NCBI GenBank assembly: GCA_002387845.1
Contig: DGLB01000066.1
Span: 1-38,788, forward strand
DNA from: Stenotrophomonas maltophilia
GTDB taxonomy: Bacteria > Pseudomonadota > Gammaproteobacteria > Xanthomonadales > Xanthomonadaceae
DNA length: 38,788 nt
Direction of reading: 5' to 3'
This document shows positions 26,153-34,167 of this stretch, piece by piece (position 1 is the stretch's first letter; every line of letters begins with the position of its first letter). The position numbers and the translations under genes were made by a program. Below the pieces are notes generated by a model. It worked only from the letters and a program-made list of their open reading frames with translations, made no database searches and was not told the DNA's origin.

Positions 26153-27598
26153 ATGAAACGTCCCGTAGTGCTGCTGTCCCTGTTGCTGGCGATGTCGCCG
26201 GCACTTTCCGCCGCCGAACGGGCTGACCTGATCATCCGCCACGCGACCGTGGTCGACGTGGAGCACGCGACCACGCGCGCCAACCAGGCCGTGGTCGTAC
26301 GCGGTGATGCGATTGTGGCGGTGGGTGAGGACAGCGCGGTCGCCAAGGCTTGGACCGCCGAGCGTCGGATTGACGGCCGCGGGCGCTATCTCATTCCTGG
26401 CCTGTGGGACATGCATGTGCATTTCGGCGGCGGCCCGGAACTGGTGGAAGAGAACAAGGCGCTGCTGCCGCTGTACATCGCCCACGGCATCACCACCATC
26501 CGCGACTGTTCCGGCGACCTGCCGACCCAGGTCCTGCAGTGGCGTGACGAGATCGCCGACGGCACGCTGGAGGGGCCGCGCGTGTTCACCTCCGGGGCCA
26601 AGATCGAGGGCATCAAGCCGGTCTGGAAGGGCACTCTCGAGGTCGGCAGCACCGATGACCTGGACGCGGCGTTCAAGCGCCTGCGCAATGACCGCGTGGA
26701 TTTCGTCAAGATCACCGACAGCACGCTGACCCCGGACCTGTTCCTGCAGGCCGTGCGTGGCGCGCGTGCCAACGGGCTGCGTGCGTCGGGTCACATTCCG
26801 ATGGCGTTGACCGTGCAGCAGGCGGTGGATGCGGGCATCAGCTCCATTGAGCATCTGGACTATGCGTACAAGGCGGGGGTCAAGGACGAAGCCGCCATTG
26901 CCGGTGATTTCGCGGCCGGGCGGATCACCCGTGCCGAAGCAAACCAGCGCCTGGATGCGGGCTTCGACCGCGACACCGCACTGGCGGCGTATCGCGGCTT
27001 CGCGGCCAACGGTGTCTACGTGACGCCCACGCTCAACGGTGGGCGCATCCTGGACTTCCTGGACCAGGACGATCACGCCCACGACGCCTACCTGCAGTAC
27101 ATCGGGCCCAAGCTGCAGGGGACCTACACGTGGCGCGTTGAACGCGCCGCCAAGGCAACGCCGGCACAGATTGACGCCCGCCATCAGCAGTATCACCAGG
27201 TGGCGGCGGTGCTGCCGTTGCTGCAGCAGGCCGGGGTCACGATCATGGCGGGTACCGACGCCGGCTTCCTCAATTCGTTCAACTACCCCGGGATCGGGCT
27301 GCACGATGAGCTGAGCCTGTTCGTCAAGGAAGGGTTGAGCCCGGCGCAGGCGCTGTCGGCGGCGACCCGCGCCGGCCCCGCCTGGTTTGGCAAGCTCGAT
27401 CACTATGGCAGCGTGAGCCAGGGGCGGGCGGCGGACCTGGTGCTGCTTGATGCCAACCCGCTGCAGGACATCGAGGCCACGCGCCGCATCAATACCGTGG
27501 TGATGCGCGGGCGGGTCTATGACCGACAGGCACTGGATGCATTGCTGGAGCGCACGCGTGCGCAGGTTGCGGCATGGCGCACGGCCGCCAAACCGTAA
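26153..27598 (+). CDS. Exported metal-dependent amidohydrolase
   Basis: A 481-residue protein with a signal peptide (MKRPVVLLSLLLAMSPALSAA). It has the amidohydrolase-superfamily set of metal ligands: His88 and His90 (DMHVHF, after LIPGLWD), Lys186 in DFVKITD (a possible carbamylated bridge), His214 (ASGHIPM), His234 (SIEHLDY) and Asp369 (AGTDAG). The C-terminal strand region GRAADLVLLDANPLQDI is typical of imidazolonepropionase- and prolidase-like members. The substrate is unknown; related exported enzymes hydrolyse dipeptides or cyclic amides. The ATG at 26153 begins the signal peptide. It is bounded by hairpins on both sides, so it is likely a single-gene transcript. Confidence 0.9.
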   Translation: MKRPVVLLSLLLAMSPALSAAERADLIIRHATVVDVEHATTRANQAVVVRGDAIVAVGEDSAVAKAWTAERRIDGRGRYLIPGLWDMHVHFGGGPELVEENKALLPLYIAHGITTIRDCSGDLPTQVLQWRDEIADGTLEGPRVFTSGAKIEGIKPVWKGTLEVGSTDDLDAAFKRLRNDRVDFVKITDSTLTPDLFLQAVRGARANGLRASGHIPMALTVQQAVDAGISSIEHLDYAYKAGVKDEAAIAGDFAAGRITRAEANQRLDAGFDRDTALAAYRGFAANGVYVTPTLNGGRILDFLDQDDHAHDAYLQYIGPKLQGTYTWRVERAAKATPAQIDARHQQYHQVAAVLPLLQQAGVTIMAGTDAGFLNSFNYPGIGLHDELSLFVKEGLSPAQALSAATRAGPAWFGKLDHYGSVSQGRAADLVLLDANPLQDIEATRRINTVVMRGRVYDRQALDALLERTRAQVAAWRTAAKP

Positions 27599-27619
27599 CC
27601 GATGGAACTCTGTCTCACC

Positions 27620-27653
27620 ACAACGCCCCGCCTGACGGGGCGTTGTGCGTTTT
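27620..27653 (+). terminator. Intrinsic terminator of the amidohydrolase gene
   Basis: ACAACGCCCCG (27620-27630), loop CCTGA, CGGGGCGTTGT (27636-27646), then GCGTTTT. A strong 11-bp stem 21 bases after the stop. Confidence 0.9.
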
Positions 27654-27802
27654 GGGCGACGCATTTCGCGGCGGAACCGCCCGGCGCTCAGCAGCGCTCT
27701 TCAAGGATTCCTAATCCGCCTTGAAACAAGTTGCATGGGGTGAAGCAGGCAGGCGCGCCTACTCTGAATGTCCTGTAGCGCACCGCCGTGGGACCTGTTC
27801 CG

Positions 27803-28546
27803 ATGAATCGACTGCTGTGGCTGATGGTATTGACCCTCGGGTGGCCGCTGGCTGGCCATGCCGCCGCTCCCAGCATCCATGTGGGTGCGATGTACGAGTA
27901 TCTCGCGCCCGGCCAGGCCAGCCTGCTCAAGCGCGTGCACAACCGGGGAACCGCAACCGCCTTCGTGCGCGTGAGCATCCGTGAAGTGGTCTACGACCAG
28001 AACCTGGTTGCGCACGAGCATGAGGTGGGCACCGCGGAGGAGGGCGGCGGCGGTCTGATTGCCAGCCCCGGCCGCCTGATCATTCCCGCCCAGGGCCAGC
28101 AGGCGGCACGCTTGGTGTTCATGGGGGATCGCAGTCGGGAGCGCTACTACCGCGTGCGATTCGTTCCGGTGTTGCCAAAGGCGGCGGACGAGTTCGCACT
28201 GACCACCGAAGAGGCCCGCGACTACGATGCGCAGCTTTCCGCCGGGGTCAACGTGCTGGCGGGCTACGGCGTGTTCCTGATCGTCCACCCCGATGGCGCG
28301 CATCCGGACGTCCGCACCGAGCAGCACCCCGGTCATGTGCTGCTGCATAACGTCGGCAACAGCACGGCGGTGCTGGATGACGTGCGTACCTGCACCGTGG
28401 CCGGGCGCACCGAATCCTGCGCTCCGCCCCAGCGCATCCATCTGCTGCCGCAGCGGCAGCACCGTCTCGATCAGGACCAGGGCCAGCGGCATCGTCTGCA
28501 GCTGGTGGAAGGCGAGCGTCGCCGCAGCCTGCAGCTGGTCCCCTGA
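27803..28546 (+). CDS. CS1-type fimbrial chaperone (CooB/CfaA-like)
   Basis: A 247-residue periplasmic protein with a signal peptide (MNRLLWLMVLTLGWPLAGHA). The mature part has the two-domain immunoglobulin-like layout of alpha-fimbrial chaperones: IHVGAMYEYLAPGQASLLKRVHNRGTATAFVRVSIREV, then GRLIIPAQGQQAARLVF and YYRVRFVPV in domain 1, and GVFLIVHP leading into domain 2. Such chaperones donate a strand to pilin subunits until the usher takes them. It is the first gene of the four-gene fimbrial cluster, the position of cooB, cfaA and cblB in known CS1-type operons. The ATG at 27803 is preferred over the GTG at 27788 because of the signal peptide. Confidence 0.85.
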   Translation: MNRLLWLMVLTLGWPLAGHAAAPSIHVGAMYEYLAPGQASLLKRVHNRGTATAFVRVSIREVVYDQNLVAHEHEVGTAEEGGGGLIASPGRLIIPAQGQQAARLVFMGDRSRERYYRVRFVPVLPKAADEFALTTEEARDYDAQLSAGVNVLAGYGVFLIVHPDGAHPDVRTEQHPGHVLLHNVGNSTAVLDDVRTCTVAGRTESCAPPQRIHLLPQRQHRLDQDQGQRHRLQLVEGERRRSLQLVP

Positions 28547-28621
28547 AAGCCCGTTGTTCAAGCCCGGCCGCGCGGGTTCCGTGACGCGGCATCCGTTTCA
28601 ACTTTCTGTGGAGATCACGTT

Positions 28622-29122
28622 ATGCGTTTGATGACATTCCGACGCGCCCTGGCGGGCGCGCTGCTGCTGGCCCCGTTGGGTGCGCTGGCCGCCGTTGAGC
28701 AGTATCCGCTGCAGGTGACGGTGGAGGCGGTGGTGCCTTCACCCACCGGCCTGCAGATCTCGCCGGTCGGTGACTGGGCCGGGCGCGTGCAGAGCATGCG
28801 CTGGAATCTGGCCACCGAGCGGCTGGATCCGATCCGCCAGCAGCTGGACATGAAGAGCGGGCTGGGTGCGATCGTCGCCTATCTCAGCACCGAGGCCTTG
28901 TTGACCAGTGCCGGGAATCAGATCGGTCTGACCGTCTCGGTCGCGGGCCAGGAACTGGGCGTGGGTGCCGCGGCGGCCGCCGAGGTGGCGAGTGCGACCG
29001 AGGCGGCTGCCAGCAAGCGGGCGGCCGTGGAGATTCTGGCCGCCGCGCCGGGCGTGGGTGGCTATGCGCAAGGCAACTACCAGGGCAACGTCTTCATGAT
29101 GTTCGAAAGCGGCACGCCCTGA
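28622..29122 (+). CDS. CS1-type major fimbrial subunit (CooA/CfaB-like)
   Basis: A 166-residue pilin with a signal peptide (residues 1-23, ending GALA-A). The mature N-terminus VEQYPLQVTVEAVV corresponds to the donor strand of CS1 pilins (VEKTISVTASVDP in CooA). MRWNLATERLDPIRQQLDMKSG, a strand-rich middle and the C-terminal GYAQGNYQGNVFMMFESGTP (compare AGQYQGLVSIILT) follow the family pattern. GGAG at 28610-28613 lies eight bases before the ATG, the best ribosome-binding site in the cluster, as expected for the abundant subunit. A hairpin follows the stop. Confidence 0.9.
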   Translation: MRLMTFRRALAGALLLAPLGALAAVEQYPLQVTVEAVVPSPTGLQISPVGDWAGRVQSMRWNLATERLDPIRQQLDMKSGLGAIVAYLSTEALLTSAGNQIGLTVSVAGQELGVGAAAAAEVASATEAAASKRAAVEILAAAPGVGGYAQGNYQGNVFMMFESGTP

Positions 29123-29141
29123 TCCATCGCCGCGTTCCGCC

Positions 29142-29157
29142 GGTGCCGTGCGGCACC
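29142..29157 (+). other. Intercistronic hairpin between major pilin and usher
   Basis: GGTGCCGTGCGGCACC folds as GGTGCC-GTGC-GGCACC. It lies 20 bases after the pilin stop and has no T-run. In fimbrial operons such hairpins often protect the pilin message or reduce usher expression. Confidence 0.5.
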
Positions 29158-29225
29158 TTCCGGTTCCGCACGGTACCCGCTGGCTGCGCGCGTGCCGCTT
29201 CTGTTTCGACTCTGCTGGATACCCC

Positions 29226-31751
29226 ATGTCGCGCCTGCTTCCGTTTTCGACCGCCATGCTGCTGTCGTGTCTGACCGCGCCCGTAAGAGCGGCCCCCGCG
29301 GCGCTGGACAGCCTGCACCTGCTGGAACAGGCTGGACAGCTGCCTGATGACTTCCAGCAGCATTTCTTCGACGCGCCGCTGGTACTGCGCGTGGAGAAGG
29401 ATGGTCAGTACCTGGGGGATGCACGGGCCATGCTGACGCGCGACAACGCGGTGTCGCTGCTGGACTTCGTGGAGCGCGGTGACAGCCGGCTGCCGGACGC
29501 CGAGCGGGCGCGCTGGCAGCAGGCGCTGACCACACCGCATCCGCTGGGGCCGTGCACACGTGCCTGCCCGGCAGGACTGACACGCCTGCACTACAGCCTG
29601 GAAAGCTCGCTGCTGTCCATTGCCAGTGCCGATGCCCACACATCCGACGCCGCCACACCGCGCCATCATGCGCTGCCGGATGGGGGCAGCCGGGGGTTGA
29701 TCATGCACCACCAACTCAATGCCTACGCCAGCGAGGGGCAGGCCAATGCGGGCCGCTACGCGCTGGATGCCCAGGCCAGCCTGGGCAACTGGACCGTGGA
29801 CGCGCACTACCAGGCCGATCGCGGCAGCGAACCCGACAGCGGGTTCCGCCACGTCGTGCAGAACCTGTACGTGCAACGCGAACTCAACGACCATTTCGTC
29901 CGCGCCGGCTGGTTCCTGCCGAACTTCCAGGGCGTCACCCGGCAACCGCGTGCCGCCAGCAGCCGGGTATTCACCACCGCGGGTGTCATGGCGGGCTCGT
30001 CCGACAGCCTGCTGGTCGAGGGCCAGGCCGCCAGCCTGTACCCGGTGTACATCACCGCCAACCGCGAAGGTCGCGTGGAGGTTTACCGCGACGGCGTGCT
30101 GATCCAGAGCCAGCCGGTACGTGCCGGGCTGCAACGTCTGGACACGCAGCGCCTTCCGGGCGGCAGCTACGAAGTGCAGTTGCGGGTCATTGAAGACGGT
30201 CGCGAAACCTCGCGCGAAACGGCGGTCATCCACAAGCCCACGCACTGGCGTGACCCGGCCCGACGGTGGCGCTACAGCGCATTCGCCGGCGTGCAGCGCA
30301 GCCTGCTGGACAGCGTGAATGACCCGCAGGCCGGCGCAGCGGGGGGCGGCGCCGTGATCAACTACCTGGCCCACGCCCGTGCCGTGGTGGGCATTGCCGT
30401 ACAGCGGATTGGCAAGGCGCGGGCCACGGCCGGTTCGCTGGACTGGCAGATCAGCGACCGGGCCAGCCTGTACACCAATGCATACACCTCCAGTACCGAC
30501 GGCCATGGTGCCGACATGCAGGGACTGCTGCGTTACCGGAATGGCAGTGTAATGGTGTCCCACAACCGCAGCTGGCAGGACCGGCAGGTGCTGGAGGGCC
30601 ATCGCTACACAGCCGAAGAAGTGTCCCGGCTTCGCCCGGGCTGGCTGCAGACCAGTGCCATCGGCCTGAACCATCGGCTGGGCGACAGTGGTCACGTTGC
30701 CGCGCGTGTCGCGCATCAGCGCGGGGTCAGTGACGGCGTGGGCGTGGACCTGTCATTCAGTCGCCGCCAGCGCCTGTGGGGCAGCGATGCGAGCTGGCGG
30801 GTGTCGGTGTTCGACCGCCCTGGCAGCGTCAGCACGGGCATGCGCCGCAATCGCGGGGTCGACCTCAGCCTGAACATCGCGCTGGGCCGCGACGAACGCC
30901 GTCTCAGTGGCAGCCTGGGCTCACGTGCCCGCTACCAGGGTGGGCGTGATCTGTACGCCAGTGTGGGGGTGCAGCAGGCCTTCCAGCAGGGGCTAATGCA
31001 GGGCGCGGGCGTGCAGGCCACCGTCGACCGTGAAGGTGTCGGCGTCAGCGGCAACGCGCAGTTCGAGCATCCGGCCCTGCGCGGTGACGCCTATCTGCAG
31101 CGATCATCGCGGGGCGGCGAGCGCAGTGGCGGCGTGAATCTGGAAAGCACGCTGGCCGTGGGCGGCGGACACATGGCACTGACCGGAGCCGGGCATCTGG
31201 GCAGCACCCGCACCGGGATGATCGTGGATGTGCGCTCGGACGTTTCCGATGTCGCGCTGCGTGCGCATGATCGTCACGGCGGCAGCTACGTGCTGCGACC
31301 GGGCCGCAATCTGCTGCCGGCACCGGCGTATCGTGCCGGTGCGCTGCAGATCGACTTCGATGGTCGCAGTGCGCCGGCCGCCAGCATTCAACCGTCGGTG
31401 CTGCATTACCACCTGAATCGTGGCGGCGTCCTGCATGGCAAGGTCGAGGTGCTGCGCACGGTCACCGTGCTGGGGCAGGTGCGCGACGCGGCGGGAAAGC
31501 CGCTGGCCGGTGCCCGCGTTCTCAACCATGCCGGACGCGGGGTGACGGAGGCGGATGGCTTCTTCGCGCTGGAAATGAGCCGCCGCACGCCAACGCTGGA
31601 GATCCTGCACCCGCAGGTGACCGCGTGCCAGTTCACGCTGGATGGCAAGGTCACGCGCTCGCAGGGGGACGTGTGGATGGCCGGGATTCTGCGCTGTCCG
31701 CCGGCAACGCTGGCACATCGCGCTGCAGCAACCCCCGGAGAAGCACCATGA
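29226..31751 (+). CDS. CS1-type fimbrial outer-membrane usher (CooC/CfaC-like)
   Basis: An 841-residue usher with a signal peptide (MSRLLPFSTAMLLSCLTAPVRAA). The N-terminal periplasmic domain has FFDAPLVLRVEKDGQYLGDARAML and a Cys pair (CTRAC). A large beta-barrel region follows, with many alternating strands, and the embedded plug region around YPVYITANREGRVEVYRDGVLIQSQPVRAGLQRLDTQRLPGGSYEV. The C-terminal end (VTVLGQVRDAAGKPLAGARVLNHAGRGVTEADGFFALEM) is the carboxypeptidase-regulatory-like domain found in the TcfC/CooC group. It assembles and secretes the pilus. Its stop overlaps the tip gene start (ATGA). Start chosen from the signal peptide. Confidence 0.92.
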   Translation: MSRLLPFSTAMLLSCLTAPVRAAPAALDSLHLLEQAGQLPDDFQQHFFDAPLVLRVEKDGQYLGDARAMLTRDNAVSLLDFVERGDSRLPDAERARWQQALTTPHPLGPCTRACPAGLTRLHYSLESSLLSIASADAHTSDAATPRHHALPDGGSRGLIMHHQLNAYASEGQANAGRYALDAQASLGNWTVDAHYQADRGSEPDSGFRHVVQNLYVQRELNDHFVRAGWFLPNFQGVTRQPRAASSRVFTTAGVMAGSSDSLLVEGQAASLYPVYITANREGRVEVYRDGVLIQSQPVRAGLQRLDTQRLPGGSYEVQLRVIEDGRETSRETAVIHKPTHWRDPARRWRYSAFAGVQRSLLDSVNDPQAGAAGGGAVINYLAHARAVVGIAVQRIGKARATAGSLDWQISDRASLYTNAYTSSTDGHGADMQGLLRYRNGSVMVSHNRSWQDRQVLEGHRYTAEEVSRLRPGWLQTSAIGLNHRLGDSGHVAARVAHQRGVSDGVGVDLSFSRRQRLWGSDASWRVSVFDRPGSVSTGMRRNRGVDLSLNIALGRDERRLSGSLGSRARYQGGRDLYASVGVQQAFQQGLMQGAGVQATVDREGVGVSGNAQFEHPALRGDAYLQRSSRGGERSGGVNLESTLAVGGGHMALTGAGHLGSTRTGMIVDVRSDVSDVALRAHDRHGGSYVLRPGRNLLPAPAYRAGALQIDFDGRSAPAASIQPSVLHYHLNRGGVLHGKVEVLRTVTVLGQVRDAAGKPLAGARVLNHAGRGVTEADGFFALEMSRRTPTLEILHPQVTACQFTLDGKVTRSQGDVWMAGILRCPPATLAHRAAATPGEAP

Positions 31752-32947
31752 TCGCCCGGGCAGTGATGGCCACGCTGTTGTCACAGCTTCTGGCCTGCAC
31801 CGCGACTGCGGCGGACGTGCAGATCACCGCTGAGTTCAAACCGGATCTCAATGATCCCAGCGTGCGGTCCTTCACCAACACCACGCCGTGGACCGGCGTG
31901 TGCGCGCAGGGGCATATGGAACGATGCCGGCAGAACAACTGGTGGAGCATCGATACCCAGCTGCGCGGCAGCAAGGACGCCGTGCGCGTGACCGACTGGG
32001 GGCCGAACGGGTTCTACATCCGCATGCCGCCGCCACGCACCGTGCAGGTGACCTCGGAGGACGGGGCCAGTACGTTCGACCTGAATCTGCGCATCATCGG
32101 TGCGGCGATGCGCTACACCGACGAGGAGGGCGACGGGGCAGAGAACATCGCCTCCAGCGGCGGGGCGCGCAACTGCGACTTCGGCATCACCGGGCATGGC
32201 CCGTACACGCTGATGCGCATGCTGCTGCGACGGGATGGGGGTCAGGGGACGGCGGTGTGCTCGCTGCATTGGGTGAATACGAACAACTACGCCATTCCCA
32301 TGCTCGATTTCGTCTACGCGCTGGACACGCCGGCCCCGCTGGACATGCGCAGCGGCATTTACACCGGATCCACCACCTACAGCTTCGGCGGGTCGGGGGA
32401 GGGGACCGATTTCGACCTGGGCAACGGCGTGACCCTGAGTGACCGCCTGGTGCACGTGCACTTCCGCCTGGACGTGCAGCATGCGTTCCGGCTGGACATC
32501 CCACCCGGAAGCGAGCGGGCGCTGCTGGTGCCGAAAGGCGGCTGGTCCAGTTGGAGTGAACAGGGCATCGTACCAGCGGTGCTGGAGCGGGAGCTGGCCT
32601 TCGGCCTGAGCAGCAGCGGTCATTTCAGTGTGACGCTGCACTGTCAGTTTCCTCAGCCGGACGGGCGCTGCGGCCTGCGCAACACGAGCGCCGAGGTCGA
32701 CGATGCGCCGTTGGATGTGACCCTGACACTGCCGGGGTTCCGCAACGTCGCCAGCGGTGCCGCTGCCGTCGCGGTGCCGCTGTCCAGTATCGGCGCGCCG
32801 CCGGTGTTCGGGGCGGAGTCGGTGGTGATCGGACGGCCGTCACGGCTGCGTTTTGCGGTGCAGGGAAGCCCGGTCCGGTCCATGCTGGCGCACCCGGGGA
32901 CGCGCTACCGCGGTGATGTCACCGTGGTGTTCGACGCCGATCCGTAG
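31748..32947 (+). CDS. CS1-type fimbrial tip protein / adhesin (CooD/CfaE-like)
   Basis: A 399-residue exported protein (signal MIARAVMATLLSQLLACTATA-A) in the last position of the cluster, that of the minor tip subunit in CS1-type operons. The N-terminal part has TPWTGVCAQGHMERCRQNNWWSIDTQ, whose Cys pair and WWS resemble the CfaE/CooD adhesin domain. A second Cys pair (NCDFGITG ... AVCSLHW) and a third (LHCQFPQPDGRCGLR) suggest disulfides. The C-terminal part (RYRGDVTVVFDADP) matches the last strand of CS1 pilins, as expected for a subunit that joins the shaft. The receptor is unknown. GGAG (31737-31740) supports the ATG at 31748. Confidence 0.87.
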   Translation: MIARAVMATLLSQLLACTATAADVQITAEFKPDLNDPSVRSFTNTTPWTGVCAQGHMERCRQNNWWSIDTQLRGSKDAVRVTDWGPNGFYIRMPPPRTVQVTSEDGASTFDLNLRIIGAAMRYTDEEGDGAENIASSGGARNCDFGITGHGPYTLMRMLLRRDGGQGTAVCSLHWVNTNNYAIPMLDFVYALDTPAPLDMRSGIYTGSTTYSFGGSGEGTDFDLGNGVTLSDRLVHVHFRLDVQHAFRLDIPPGSERALLVPKGGWSSWSEQGIVPAVLERELAFGLSSSGHFSVTLHCQFPQPDGRCGLRNTSAEVDDAPLDVTLTLPGFRNVASGAAAVAVPLSSIGAPPVFGAESVVIGRPSRLRFAVQGSPVRSMLAHPGTRYRGDVTVVFDADP

Positions 32948-32972
32948 CCCGCCCAGGCATGACCTCTGGCAA

Positions 32973-33001
32973 GTGATACCCATTCGCATTTGCGATACAC
33001 T
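32973..33001 (+). promoter_or_regulatory. Candidate promoter with overlapping Fur box, iron locus
   Basis: GTGATA (32973-32978), 17-base spacer, TACACT (32996-33001). The sequence TGATACCCATTCGCA (32974-32988) matches 10 of the 14 scored positions of the 7-1-7 Fur motif TGATAAT-N-ATTATCA and covers the -35 region, so repression by iron-loaded Fur is plausible. Confidence 0.5.
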
Positions 33002-33031
33002 GGGTCGATTGTGATCCCCGGTGTTGCATTT

Positions 33032-34045
33032 GTGTCCAGCCGCTTTCGTCTCCCGTTCCCCGTTGCGTGCCGCCGGTTCGCCACCGTCGCCATGCTGTGC
33101 ATGCTTGCCATGAGCAGCGTCCACGCCCAGCAGCGCAATCCGCTGCAGAAGGTCGGCCAGACGGTGCTGGACGAACCGGCGCAGTCTTACCGTTTCGAAC
33201 GTTTCGTGATCGACAGTGCCGACCATTCGCGCCGCTGGCGGGTCAACGTCGGCGTTCCGGTCGCGCCCGGCAAGGCGCCGGCCCCGGTGCTGTACATGCT
33301 GGATGGCAATGCCGCCGCGATGGTCCTGGACCAGCCGATGCTCGCCGAACTGGCCGCCAACGCCGCCCCGGTGCTGGTGTTCATCGGTTACGACAACGAC
33401 CTGCGGGTGGATTCCGCGGCCCGCACCCTGGACTACACCGCGTGGATCGACGTGGCCGATGATGAAAGCGGCAAGACGGTGGCCAGCGGCGGCGGTGCGT
33501 TCCTGTTCCTGGACATGATCGAGCGCCAGATCAAGCCCGAGGTGGAAAAGCGCACCCGCATCGACCCGACGCAGCAGTCGTTATGGGGGCATTCGCTGGG
33601 TGGTCTGTTCGTCCTCAGCACCCTGTACACCCGCCCGGCGGCATTCCAGCACTACATCGCCGCCAGCCCTTCGCTGTGGTGGAGCCAGGGCGCGCCGCAG
33701 CGCGACCTGGAAAAGCAGTTCATCGACAACCGCCGCGGCCAGCCGGCGCAGCTGACGGTGATGCTGGGTGGCGATGAACGCAGCGGCAACCGCGGTGTGC
33801 GGGACATGAACAATCCGCGCGTGGTCGCACACCTGCGCCGCATCGGTGGGGCCACGCCGGACGCCGCCTGGCAGTTGAGCCAGCGCCTGGGCGACGTGCC
33901 CGGGCTGCAGGTCGGCTACCGCGAATTCCCCGGTCTGGGCCATGGCCCGATGCTGCCGGCCTCGCTGAAGGCAACCCTGAGCCAGCTGTACGGCATTGCC
34001 GACCGCAGTACGGCGGCATCGGCTGCCGACAGCGCTGCCGACTGA
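33032..34045 (+). CDS. Exported alpha/beta hydrolase, esterase-D/IroE-like
   Basis: A protein of about 337 residues with a signal peptide (RRFATVAMLCMLAMSSVHAQ). The fold features are APVLYMLDGNAAAMV after the first strands, the nucleophile elbow LWGHSLGGLFVLST, ASPSLWWSQG, a late acid loop (TVMLGGDERSG) and the catalytic His in PGLGHGPML. This is the pattern of COG2819 hydrolases, which include the periplasmic IroE that linearises siderophores. Its place between a Fur-box-like promoter and hmuTUV suggests a siderophore-linked role, but the substrate is not shown. The start is uncertain: the GTG at 33032 is chosen as giving a normal signal peptide; GTG 33011 or the TTG at 32990 are alternatives. 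Confidence 0.8.
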   Translation: MSSRFRLPFPVACRRFATVAMLCMLAMSSVHAQQRNPLQKVGQTVLDEPAQSYRFERFVIDSADHSRRWRVNVGVPVAPGKAPAPVLYMLDGNAAAMVLDQPMLAELAANAAPVLVFIGYDNDLRVDSAARTLDYTAWIDVADDESGKTVASGGGAFLFLDMIERQIKPEVEKRTRIDPTQQSLWGHSLGGLFVLSTLYTRPAAFQHYIAASPSLWWSQGAPQRDLEKQFIDNRRGQPAQLTVMLGGDERSGNRGVRDMNNPRVVAHLRRIGGATPDAAWQLSQRLGDVPGLQVGYREFPGLGHGPMLPASLKATLSQLYGIADRSTAASAADSAAD

Positions 34046-34167
34046 CCCGCTTTTCCCTTACCCAGGTAGTGCGTGGCACCCCGCCACCGCCGCGTCCCAG
34101 CGGCCATGCCAAGGCAACCCATGTGACACCGCGCGGCACCGCGCGTCCCCAACAGAAGGAGTCTGAC

